Shown here in pieces: positions 17,359 through 25,563 of a stretch of DNA of 64,000 nt. The translations under genes were made by a program, and so were the position numbers. The stretch lies in assembly GCF_023558375.1 (NCBI RefSeq), contig NZ_CP083761.1, forward strand, positions 919,001-983,000. The letters run 5' to 3'. The notes beneath the pieces were generated by a model. That model had not been told where the DNA came from, made no database searches, and saw nothing but the letters and a program-made list of their open reading frames with translations. Position 1 is the stretch's first letter, and every line of letters begins with the position of its first letter. Source of the stretch: Chroococcidiopsis sp. CCMEE 29 (lineage in GTDB: Bacteria; Cyanobacteriota; Cyanobacteriia; Cyanobacteriales; Chroococcidiopsidaceae).

Positions 17359-17700
17359 TTAGACTGCTTTTTTCTCCTGGAGCAACACTAAGTCTAGCCA
17401 TTTTTCTTGCCACTGTTGGCTGACCATACTAGCTCGAATTTGTAAGACATTATGTGCTCCTTCTGGCGACCATTGCATTTTCTGTTTCCGCTTGTGTCTG
17501 GCATTAATCAGGGTATCGAGCTGAGACTCTATTCCTTGAGTGGTAAATACTAGTTTGGCTTTCTGGCGCTGGTCAGAATCGACCAGATAATCCAAATTGT
17601 TCTTCAGGTAATCATGCAATTGCTGAAGCTGAGAACAGTGCTTCTCATCTGTGATGTTGTCTGGGATGAAAGCAATTTTTCTGAGAGCCTCTGGTGAATT
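17359..17700 (-). pseudogene. Transposase C-terminal remnant
   Basis: The minus frame reads KIAFIPDNITDEKHC, a helix-rich segment, then LINARHKRKQKMQWSPEGAH and NVLQIRASMVSQQW, a pattern seen at the C-terminus of IS transposases (the acidic E in WSPEGAHN probably completes a DDE set). Upstream the frame is closed by a TGA near 17722, and other frames carry no match. There is no intact start and no visible inverted repeat, so it is a decayed 3' fragment. Family not assigned. Confidence 0.5.
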
Positions 17701-18243
17701 TGGGTGCCATAAGCTCTGTTTCTCGCTTCACAACTTCCTGCTTGGCGATAGAAACCTTCTCCACCACGACCCGCAACTCATAATCCATAATTCAAGTTGC
17801 CGACTAGCTCCTACAAGCAACACGGTAGCATTCAAAACTTACTTTAATAGTAAATATTTACGCTTCCAAAGCAGCAAGGGTGCGATCACTACGATGCCGT
17901 AGTGAATGCCCCTCAAAATTCCCTTCACGTAGAGTCACTAACGCTTCCCCAACCTTGGGCTAAACTCATAAACTGCTTCCTCAAGTCTATTCCCCCAAGG
18001 ACAGATCATAAATGTTTGCAGATGAAGATGAGCCTACCTTCATGTCAGGATTTCTGACCTCTTTTCTAGATCTGCTAAGGTTACCTATTTAAGGACTCAG
18101 GCAGTGTTTGCCTACATTGCAGTAGGGTCAGCTTTTACTTTAACTAAACTTTCTAACTCCAGGGAGAAGATGCTTAACCCCTTCTCTAGTAAATGTTGAA
18201 AGGTAGACAAGGTGTCTTTATTCAGAATTAATGGAGAATTGAG
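17701..18243. other. Gap with decayed IS sequence on the left, no gene
   Basis: The left ~100 bases may belong to the transposase remnant. A small perfect hairpin (CACTACG/CGTAGTG) lies at 17887-17904. The rest shows no coding frame and should hold the promoter of the 130-residue secreted protein gene, whose start is preceded by GGAGAATTGAG. Confidence 0.4.
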
Positions 18244-18636
18244 ATGAAAAAAATGATTAATTGGCTGCAAAATGCTGGCTTACGCCAAATCATTACTGTT
18301 TTTTTCGTAACGCTTACATTTTTGGCTGTTCCTGCCTTTAACCATAATGCATCACTACAAGCGCAAGCGGCGGAGCTAAGAAATCCGGGAGAATACAATC
18401 CTGTAACCCCCGATACTGTTAAGCGGATTCAAGAAAAAGCTGAAGACTTGGGCGATGCTCCTGGAAGACGCATTGGCGATACTGGCTTAGAGAATATCAG
18501 ACAGCTTCCAGAAAGTATTCCTAAAACCTTTGACCTCAACGTTCGTCAAGCAGGTTCTGCATACAACCCAAATGAGCCGAACAAGAAGGAAGCTATGGAG
18601 AGGAATCAAGAAAAAGTTGAGAGAGGCTCCAAGTAA
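18244..18636 (+). CDS. Secreted small hydrophilic protein
   Basis: A 130-residue exported protein. Residues 1-43 form a typical signal peptide: basic MKKMINWLQN, a hydrophobic core (IITVFFVTLTFLAVPAF) and cleavage near AQAAE. The mature part is short, charged and probably disordered (TVKRIQEKAEDLGDAPGRRIGDT, then NEPNKKEAMERNQEKVERGSK). It resembles small secreted proteins common in cyanobacteria, but I do not know a function. The ribosome site GGAGAATTGAG sits six to eight bases before the ATG. Confidence 0.7.
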   Translation: MKKMINWLQNAGLRQIITVFFVTLTFLAVPAFNHNASLQAQAAELRNPGEYNPVTPDTVKRIQEKAEDLGDAPGRRIGDTGLENIRQLPESIPKTFDLNVRQAGSAYNPNEPNKKEAMERNQEKVERGSK

Positions 18637-18913
18637 GCTGTGAAGGATAGGGCTTGGGCCGGATTTTTATAGCCTGCTCAATTATTTAGCTCTCCAGTGC
18701 AAGTTTTTCCAAGCCTTTCCTGCTATCCAAAATTAAAGCCTGGAATTGGCACTAATCGCCTAGTATGCGCCAAGCAAAAATGCGATTATTTCAAGCCAGT
18801 TCCAGGTTATTGATTTGAGTTTATACCCTGCATGATTTCGCTAAGGTAAAGGAGTAAGGCGATGTGCCCTTGGAAGAGGCAATGCCTAACGTACTGACCA
18901 ACTAGGAGTCTGC

Positions 18914-20455
18914 ATGACGCAAGCGAAACCGCGAGTAAGAGCGCCAGAACTACCTCAGAATCAAACCTGGCTCAACACAGACCATCCCTTATCTATCCAG
19001 CAGCTTAAAGGGAGAGTCATAATTCTGGACTTCTGGACCTACTGCTGTATTAACTGCTTGCATATCTTACCAGAACTGAAGTACCTGGAACAGAAATACA
19101 AAGACAGTCTCACGGTAATCGGCGTTCACTCTGCCAAATTTGACAACGAAAAGGAAACCGAAAACATCCGCCAAGCCATCTTACGCTATGACATCGAACA
19201 TCCAGTGCTAGTTGATAGTGGTTTCAATGTTTGGCAACAATATACCGTTCGTGCTTGGCCTACATTAATGCTGATCGATCCAGAAGGATATGTGATTGGC
19301 TACGTATCCGGTGAAGGTAATCGAGATATCCTAGACCAGTTGATTGAACAGCTGATTCAGGAACACAGACAGAAAGGCACAATCAATTTCCAAGCATTGA
19401 GTCTCACCTTGGAAAAACAGCGGCAACCCTTGATTACACCGCTAGCTTTCCCTGGGAAGGTTCTAGCTACCTCAGCGGGATTATTCATTGCCGATTCTGG
19501 ACATCACCGAATTGTCGTCAGTACCTTAGATGGGAAAATTCTGCATCTGATTGGTACTGGGAAACAAGGTTTAACCGATGGTTCCTTTACGGAAGCACAG
19601 TTTTTTGCCCCACAGGGAATGGCATTTGATGAACAGAACCAATTGCTATATGTAGCTGATACAGAAAACCATGCTCTACGCCGTGTTGACCTTAAGCAGC
19701 AGATGGTTGAAACCGTTGCTGGAACGGGAGAGCAAAGCCATAATATTCGCCCTCATAGTGGTCCTGGGTTAGAAACCGCGTTGAACTCCCCTTGGGATTT
19801 GCAGAAGGTGGGTAATTCCCTGTTCATCGCTATGGCTGGTCCCCACCAGATTTGGGAAATGCAACTGGAAACTGGCGTGGTTCAAACCTATGCTGGGACA
19901 GGTGCAGAAGCTTGTGTTGATGGTTCACTTGCAGAATCGGCATTTGCCCAACCTAGCGGCATTACCACTGATGGACAAGAATTATACGTTGCTGATAGTG
20001 AAGTTAGTTCGATTCGTAGTGTTGGGTTAGCTAAGCAATCTCAAGTGCGAACAGTCTGTGGTAGTGGTGAGTTATTCAGCTTTGGCGATGTTGATGGCGA
20101 AGGTGCAGAAGTGCGGCTACAGCATTGCTTAGGTGTGGAATACGCCCAAAATTATCTCTGGGTGGCGGATACCTACAACCACAAAATTAAGCGCGTTGAT
20201 CCGCGTACCGGCAGTTGCCAAACCATACTGGGAGATGGTGCAGCCGGCTTACAAGATGGTCAAGGTCAGAATAGCCGTTTTTCAGAACCCTCTGGTCTCA
20301 GTGCGATGGGTTCTTACCTGTATGTGGCTGATACCAATAGCCATGCCATCCGCCGCGTAGATTTGGATACGCTGATGGTGACAACCCTGCAGTCTCCAGG
20401 GTTATGTGCTCCAGATGTTTGTATCCCGCCGGAATTGGCTAATACCCGTGAGTAA
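18914..20455 (+). CDS. Thioredoxin-fold protein with NHL repeats (NHLRC2-like)
   Basis: A 513-residue protein combining a TlpA-like thioredoxin domain (residues ~15-150) with an NHL beta propeller (~165-500). The redox site is FWTYCCINCLHILPEL, giving CCINC instead of the usual CxxC alone; the cis-proline region is VRAWPTLMLID. Propeller blades repeat the LYVADTENHALRRVDL and LWVADTYNHKIKRVD pattern. This matches animal NHLRC2 and its bacterial relatives. No signal peptide is seen, so it is presumed cytoplasmic. Redox partner unknown. The start ATG has AGGAG nine bases upstream. Confidence 0.9.
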   Translation: MTQAKPRVRAPELPQNQTWLNTDHPLSIQQLKGRVIILDFWTYCCINCLHILPELKYLEQKYKDSLTVIGVHSAKFDNEKETENIRQAILRYDIEHPVLVDSGFNVWQQYTVRAWPTLMLIDPEGYVIGYVSGEGNRDILDQLIEQLIQEHRQKGTINFQALSLTLEKQRQPLITPLAFPGKVLATSAGLFIADSGHHRIVVSTLDGKILHLIGTGKQGLTDGSFTEAQFFAPQGMAFDEQNQLLYVADTENHALRRVDLKQQMVETVAGTGEQSHNIRPHSGPGLETALNSPWDLQKVGNSLFIAMAGPHQIWEMQLETGVVQTYAGTGAEACVDGSLAESAFAQPSGITTDGQELYVADSEVSSIRSVGLAKQSQVRTVCGSGELFSFGDVDGEGAEVRLQHCLGVEYAQNYLWVADTYNHKIKRVDPRTGSCQTILGDGAAGLQDGQGQNSRFSEPSGLSAMGSYLYVADTNSHAIRRVDLDTLMVTTLQSPGLCAPDVCIPPELANTRE

Positions 20456-20649
20456 CAATTGCTTTGGCAGCAAGCTGCAAAGAAATACGAAACTCTATTC
20501 CTGTTTACTGCTAAGAGTTGGATTAGGGAGCGATCACGACTTGGCAGGTTACAGCCAGAGAAAATTTAAAACAGCCTATTCTCAGTGCTGTCTCTGTAGC
20601 AGGAGCTGTTTCTTGACAAACTGGAACCCTTGATTAGCAATGCTTTGAA

Positions 20650-20831
20650 TTCTCTCTCTTAAGAGCATTCCAAGTCGTGTATAAAATCGCATTCATAACG
20701 GCATATATTGATACTTGGCGAGTGCGACCACCTGGTTTTGCTTTTGGAAACAGCTCGGCAATTAATTCCCACTGCTCCCAAGTCAGATTGCTAGGCTATG
20801 CTTTAGTCATTCGCTCATAAGGTGCTGACAT
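20650..20831 (-). pseudogene. IS5-family transposase, N-terminal remnant
   Basis: Reading down from 20831, MSAPYERMTKA is followed by an in-frame TAG, then SNLTWEQWELIAELFPKAKP, GGRTRQVSIYAVMNAILYTT and WNALKREN. This is the N-terminal (DUF4096-type) segment of IS5-group transposases; the catalytic part is missing. The rest of 20456-21114 holds no other feature I can support. Confidence 0.6.
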
Positions 20832-21114
20832 CTACAATTTCAGCTTTACCGCCTTGTGAGCTTCATTTACAACTGTCCCCCTTTTTTAACATCCTCTTAG
20901 ATATCTGTTTGGGTATAGAAGGATTGTGCTGCAAAAATTCTCTCAAGTACTAGCTACATGGACATAGCAGACATACTTCAATTGTACAGATAAAATTTCT
21001 TCATTTTCTTGCAACACAACCCCTATGAACTACCCTACCTCTTCTGGAATTGAGTTAAGCTTAAATTCAGCCTTTGCCAGCGGTAGATATCACGTCTTTT
21101 GTACTTCCTAACTA

Positions 21115-21396
21115 TTACTTAGGTGTGCTTGGGTTGTAGATGCTTGGGTTCGATGGTATAGGCGTACCTTGGTAGGGTCTGTCTGCGTAGCATATGTAGT
21201 ATGTGTTCGTGTATGGATCGTTGAAGCCCTGCTTGTAGCAGTAATTATAGTTTTTGGCTTCATAGTATTCCCCATAATAGGAATCGGGATAATACTGCTT
21301 TTGTTGTGGATATGGCGAGGTACCTTGAGTCCTTGCCTGCATAGCAAAAATCGTTGTTCCTCCCAATAAAACAGCTAACGCCAGACCATTTTTCAC
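21115..21396 (-). CDS. Secreted tyrosine-rich small protein
   Basis: A 93-residue predicted secreted protein. The N-terminus KNGLALAVLLGGTTIFAMQA is a signal peptide; the mature part is unusually rich in Tyr, Pro, Asn and Gln (YYPDSYYGEYYEAKNYNYCY, YTNTYYICYADRPYQ) with two cysteines. Such composition suggests a surface or matrix protein, but no family is recognised. The start is a GTG at 21396 that overlaps the stop of a short upstream frame carrying the only good ribosome site, so either translation is coupled or a one-base change separates two parts of one signal peptide. Confidence 0.55.
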   Translation of the reverse strand: MKNGLALAVLLGGTTIFAMQARTQGTSPYPQQKQYYPDSYYGEYYEAKNYNYCYKQGFNDPYTNTYYICYADRPYQGTPIPSNPSIYNPSTPK

Positions 21397-21428
21397 AAAG
21401 AATTCTGGTTTAGGTTAATAGGTTTCAT
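21393..21428 (-). CDS. 11-codon frame overlapping the tyrosine-rich protein start
   Basis: ATG AAA CCT ATT AAC ... TTG TGA, with AAGGAGATAAGTC directly upstream. Its TGA overlaps the GTG start of the next frame (GTGA). It might be a leader peptide for translational coupling, or the real start of the secreted protein displaced by a single-base shift: MKPINLNQNSL would extend the basic N-terminus of the signal peptide. Confidence 0.35.
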   Translation of the reverse strand: MKPINLNQNSL

Positions 21429-21774
21429 GACTTATCTCCTTTTTACTTCTGGTTAATTATCTTCTAGCATTAAAAAACTAGTGCAAGAGCTAATTCAAGA
21501 AAATCATTGCAGCCAAAAATGGAAAAATTAATATTCAGTTTTAACTGCTTGAAATTAAATTTCTTGAAAGACAAAAGACCCAATTCAAGTTTTATTTTTC
21601 ACTAGTTTTAAAAGGCTGATTCTTTATAGACTAAGCTCTAGCTTGAGCAAAATGATCCTGCAAGTCACAAAAGTTTATAGATACAGAGTAAATATAAAGA
21701 GTCTACAATGAAGTGCCATCTAATCCCTGAAAAGCTTATGAATTAAGCATTTTAAAAAATCTAGTAAGTATTTA

Positions 21775-21946
21775 AATGCTTAACCAAATATATACCAATA
21801 ATGCAATGAAATAAATCTAGGTTTTGTTGCAATAACTTTCTCAATTACTCTAAAAAAAATTTTAGCATTTGAATGCTTAACCAAATATATACCAATAATG
21901 TAATGAAATAAATCTAGGTTTTGTTGCAATAAACCTCTCAATTACT
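21775..21946. repeat. Two 75-bp direct repeats, 97-bp period
   Basis: Copies at 21775-21849 and 21872-21946, both starting AATGCTTAACCAAATATATA and ending TCTCAATTACT. They differ at about four positions (ATGCAATG versus ATGTAATG; AACTTTC versus AAACCTC). The 22-base spacer is A/T-only apart from a few G/C. They lie in an otherwise empty AT-rich gap (21429-21959), beside a transposase relic. Confidence 0.8.
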
Positions 21947-21959
21947 ATAGCGATCCGGT

Positions 21960-22873
21960 TTGATTTTTGAAAGAAGTAGGGGAGAATTCTGACGGAGTTG
22001 ATGCTCAGTCCCAACAAAGCGCTGCAAGGCATCTACGCCCAGCAGGTATGGGGAGAGGAATGATAGATAGCTAAGTCGGCGAGCAATCCATGCTGCCGTA
22101 TTTGAGGTCGGTTGGGATAGCGACCAGTTGATGCAACAGCATCGGCAAGTAATTGCCAATGAACATCGAGGACGGGGACGGGAAATCATTAGCCTGGATT
22201 GGACGCTGTCACATCACGAACGAGGACCAAAGATCTTTGGAGTGAAGCGGGCTTACGATTATGTAGAGAAAAGGATGAGCCGCTATCAGACAGTAGTAAC
22301 GGCAGTGGTAGCGAACCGAGAACTCGTCAATGGGTTAGAGGTGGTAGTGCAACAGCCTGACTAAGCTGAGGCAGAGCAGAGAGATTTGCGGGTGAGTGCT
22401 CAACACAGCTACACGCAAATGGAACAATTGTGGCAGTCGAGTTACGCACCCATCACCCAGAAAGCTTTCGCGCTGTGTCGGTCACTTGTCGCAATGGTGA
22501 GGACAAACAGTTATTTGTATTCACAAAAACAGTGCGCTTGAACAAGTATGGACGTAAGCATCTGGTGGTTGTGCATGAACAGGAGGATTTAACTGATGAG
22601 CTATGCTTTTTGTTAACTAATGCCCCGCACTGGGAAAGTGGACGGGTGATTCAAACTTGGAGCTATCGTTGGCCCTACGAAATCTTTCACGAGTTTAATA
22701 GAACGCAAACAGCCGGGCAAAAGCTCTATGCCATTACCCGTAAAGCCCTGCAACAAATATTGCATCTGGTTGAGCAACTTTTGCCAAGGGGCATTTGTGT
22801 GAACAAGTTTTGCAGGTGCTTATGCCTGCTTAATATACTTACGGCTGCGATCGCTGTGTCAAATTCTGTCTAA
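21960..22873 (+). pseudogene. Degenerate DDE transposase
   Basis: Fragments of one transposase appear in shifting frames. ILTELMLSPNKALQGIYAQQ-like sequence near 21985 is followed by stops; AIHAAVFEVGWDSDQLMQQH leads into GREIISLDWTLSHHERGP (first catalytic Asp) and YDYVEKRMSRYQTVVTAVVA up to a stop at 22362. After an apparent internal loss, VELRTHHPESFRAVSVTCRN to YRWPYEIFHEF (catalytic Glu) is seen at 22433-22690, after which the frame breaks again. At least one deletion and several stops or shifts are present. The DDE pattern suggests an IS4/IS701-related group; the family is not fixed. Confidence 0.6.
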
Positions 22874-23511
22874 CTTTCCAAGTCGTGAGCGATCGCTACA
22901 ATGCTGCCAAGTTGCTTCAAAATCGCCAAAACATTATACAACTCATTGCCAGGACTAAGGAGCGAAAACACTCTTGACAAACTATACAATGGCGAGTTTT
23001 GTTTCACTAATTTGAGAAAAATAAAGGAACTGCCATTAGTAATTAACCCAAAGATAGGTTTATCTCCATTTGGACTAGCCAGCATATAAGTCAAAGCTTG
23101 CGCTCTAGCAGCTTCTAAAGAAAATTCTGCTTTCTTTGATTCGATTACCAATATCCACAGTCGCTGATTTAAAACTAAAACATCAATCCGTCCTTTAACC
23201 AATACACCTTCATCCTCAGAAACCAGATTTACAGATGTTTCTGTCTCAATTCGCAAAGGCGGTTGATAAAATCCTGCCAAGTCAAGCAGTGGAGATAGCA
23301 CCACCATCTTGACGGCATTTTCCAGTAAGGGTGGATATGCAATTAAGTTGTTGTAGTTGGACTTGATGCGATTGAGTGATCGCTTTTCGTGTTCAGTAAC
23401 TTCTGGCAAATTGTCCTGCCATTCCCGAAAGAACTGCTCATCTTCAGTTTGCATCAAGCCAAATTTGGCTGTGAGGTCATGTAGGGTAATATCTTCCGAA
23501 ATTGTTTGCAT
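22870..23511 (-). CDS. HsdR-N-like PD-(D/E)XK nuclease-domain protein
   Basis: A 213-residue stand-alone protein resembling the N-terminal nuclease domain of type I restriction R subunits, a family widespread in cyanobacteria as orphans. The core motif is visible: GRIDVLVLNQRLWILVIESK supplies the D...ExK triad, followed by the helix EAARAQALTYMLASPNG and strand PIFGLITNGSSFIFLKL. No helicase domain, methylase or specificity gene is nearby, so a classical restriction role is unlikely. Its stop overlaps the end of the adjacent transposase relic by four bases, so the C-terminus may have been set by that insertion. Confidence 0.75.
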   Translation of the reverse strand: MQTISEDITLHDLTAKFGLMQTEDEQFFREWQDNLPEVTEHEKRSLNRIKSNYNNLIAYPPLLENAVKMVVLSPLLDLAGFYQPPLRIETETSVNLVSEDEGVLVKGRIDVLVLNQRLWILVIESKKAEFSLEAARAQALTYMLASPNGDKPIFGLITNGSSFIFLKLVKQNSPLYSLSRVFSLLSPGNELYNVLAILKQLGSIVAIAHDLES

Positions 23512-23559
23512 CAGAGTTTAGTTACAACCTAGCTCTATTGTCTGCTATGATTGCTTACC

Positions 23560-24621
23560 TCAGCTTTGCCCTAACTTCGCTTGGTTCCTGATTAATCGTT
23601 GCACACTGGTCAAAGCTCGATTCAATTCATAGCCTCGCTTTTCTGGGTGATTCAGGTATGCTTGCTGTTCTTCCTCAATCATCTGGATATCTTGACGGAC
23701 TAACCCATCCAACAGCTTCTGCGCCGAATTGAACAGACTGTTTTTCACAAACCGACGAAAGGTGATCGGCAGCTTGTGCAAACGCCAAAATGCATTCAGC
23801 GACGTGAAGTGGATTAGATAAGCACGAGTTGCAGTCTGATTCACCGGACACAGCAGACAGTAAATCTTAAAGTCTTCACCTAGCGTTGATACCCAATGGG
23901 GGTAGATATAGCTCACATCTAATGGTTCCGGATGGAGACGCCGCAAAGCTGGAAAGAATAGTTGGGAAATTGACCAAATTTTGTCAATCCTGTAATAGCT
24001 TTGAGCTTGATAATGAGCATCTACGCGCTCTTCATCTTCGTGAATGTTTTCTAAAACTGGGTTAGCCCATGCCTGATAATCTTGATGTAAATGCCCGTGA
24101 TACATATCCATCAGGTTTTCAATTAGATAAGAGTAGTGGGCAGCACAGTTAATTTTTGAAACAGTGGCAATATAGTTGAGGTGTTCCCACTCTGGAACAG
24201 CTAGTAGAGTTTTTTGTTGAGTTAGGGCAGCATCTCCAGGAAATAGCCAAATAAAGCCATCCTGTTCCTGCACAGGGTAGTGACGCAGCTTACAACTAGG
24301 CAATTTTTGGTTGGCTGCTAGGTAGGGAACGGCAACACACTCACCCGTTGCACCAAAGCGCCAGCCGTGATAAGCACATTCCAACTGATCGCCAGTCACA
24401 CGACCATGGCTAAGTTTTACCTGACGGTGAGGACATCGATCTTCCAGTGCGTGGATTTTGCCAGTGCTATCCCGGAAGAGAACGATCGCTTGATTCCAGA
24501 GGGTAACGCTTAAGGGCTGAGTTCTGATCTCAGTGCTACGAGCAACTACATACCAGTGATTAGGATTGATGCCAGAAGAGCGAATATCATGGCGCTGGTT
24601 AGTGAGAGATGGAGATTGCAT
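23560..24621 (-). CDS. Rieske [2Fe-2S] oxygenase, aromatic-ring-hydroxylase type
   Basis: Predicted oxygenase of 353 residues. The Rieske centre ligands are C63, H65, C82 and H85 (EDRCPHRQVKLS, LECAYHGWRF). The downstream catalytic domain has an ENLMDMYHGHLHQDY segment whose histidines would bind mononuclear iron. The same layout is found in cyanobacterial and plant oxygenases of chlorophyll breakdown and in carotenoid or terpenoid hydroxylation, but the substrate cannot be named. No transmembrane C-terminus typical of PaO/TIC55 is obvious. It lies three kilobases from a Rieske-bearing flavoprotein (25564-27510) on the same strand, separated by one plus-strand gene. Confidence 0.88.
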   Translation of the reverse strand: MQSPSLTNQRHDIRSSGINPNHWYVVARSTEIRTQPLSVTLWNQAIVLFRDSTGKIHALEDRCPHRQVKLSHGRVTGDQLECAYHGWRFGATGECVAVPYLAANQKLPSCKLRHYPVQEQDGFIWLFPGDAALTQQKTLLAVPEWEHLNYIATVSKINCAAHYSYLIENLMDMYHGHLHQDYQAWANPVLENIHEDEERVDAHYQAQSYYRIDKIWSISQLFFPALRRLHPEPLDVSYIYPHWVSTLGEDFKIYCLLCPVNQTATRAYLIHFTSLNAFWRLHKLPITFRRFVKNSLFNSAQKLLDGLVRQDIQMIEEEQQAYLNHPEKRGYELNRALTSVQRLIRNQAKLGQS

Positions 24622-24860
24622 AGTCTTAGAAGACGGACGCAGTAAGCTACTGATTACAACACCTCAAGATTTCCGCTGTGGAATGTCTTGGCTGCTACTT
24701 GATGAGCATCTGACCGGATCGCAGAATTAGGATAGCTTTACATTAGCGGAGGATAGTGAGGTAGCGATCGCATGGTATCAAGCTTCATCGCCAAGGAACA
24801 CCCATCAGCAAAAAGAGAGCCAATTCTTTCGTTCTAAACCTTTAAGGAGTTTCTAAAGCC

Positions 24861-25541
24861 ATGAAAATCGGAATTATCGGAACTGGTAATATGGGTCGCT
24901 CTCTCGGTATCTTATGGGCTGAGCAGGGTCATGAGGTGTTTTTCGGCTCCCGCGATGCGGAAAAGGGAAAGGCGATCGCTGAGTTTGCAGGTCATGGCAC
25001 GAAGGGCGGTACGAACGATGAGGCAGCGGCGTTCAGCGATGTCATTCTGTACACAGCTCGTGGCATTATGCCTTCTGCTGTTCTATCCTCCACAGATGTG
25101 CTCTCTGGCAAAGTCGCGGTCGACTGCAACAACTGGGACATTCCCGAAGGATATGCTTACGAACCGATTGTCGAATCCCTTGCCGAAAAGCTGGCAGCAG
25201 ATGTACCCAATGCTCATGTGGTCAAAGCATTTAATACGATGGCGCAGGAAGTCTTTGAACTGTCACCCACACCTCTCAAGGAATATCACGTTTCTTGTTT
25301 CATCTGTGGTGACAACGAACAGGCAAAGAAAACGGTGATGGCGCTGGCTGAGGAGATCGGTTTCGCTCCCGTTGACTGCGGAGCCTTACGTAGCGCCCGG
25401 ATGCTCGAAGGGTTGGGAGACTTCATCCGCTTCATGATGGGCGGTATGAAGCTGGGTCCTTATGCAACCATCTCCGTTCACAATCTACCAGAAGCCCAAA
25501 AACAGCGACTTGGTGGGCGACAATCTTCTAGCCTCAGGTGA
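24861..25541 (+). CDS. NADPH-dependent F420-reductase-like dehydrogenase
   Basis: A 226-residue Rossmann protein of the NADP oxidoreductase (coenzyme F420-dependent) family. MKIGIIGTGNMGRSLGILWA is the dinucleotide loop and GSRD at the end of the second strand indicates NADP(H) preference. HVVKAFNTMAQEVFELSP and FICGDNEQAKKTVMALAEEIGF are the family's later signatures. Cyanobacteria usually lack F420 biosynthesis of the methanogen type, so the acceptor is uncertain and may be another quinone- or flavin-like compound. The ATG is preceded by AAGGAGTTTCTAAAGCC. It converges on the carotenoid-type flavoprotein gene, 22 bases away. Confidence 0.82.
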   Translation: MKIGIIGTGNMGRSLGILWAEQGHEVFFGSRDAEKGKAIAEFAGHGTKGGTNDEAAAFSDVILYTARGIMPSAVLSSTDVLSGKVAVDCNNWDIPEGYAYEPIVESLAEKLAADVPNAHVVKAFNTMAQEVFELSPTPLKEYHVSCFICGDNEQAKKTVMALAEEIGFAPVDCGALRSARMLEGLGDFIRFMMGGMKLGPYATISVHNLPEAQKQRLGGRQSSSLR

Positions 25542-25563
25542 GCTACTGGCTAGGTCTTACCGT

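Noticed and set aside
17651-17902. 83-codon plus frame
   Set aside because: Lies antisense to the transposase remnant and has no ribosome site.
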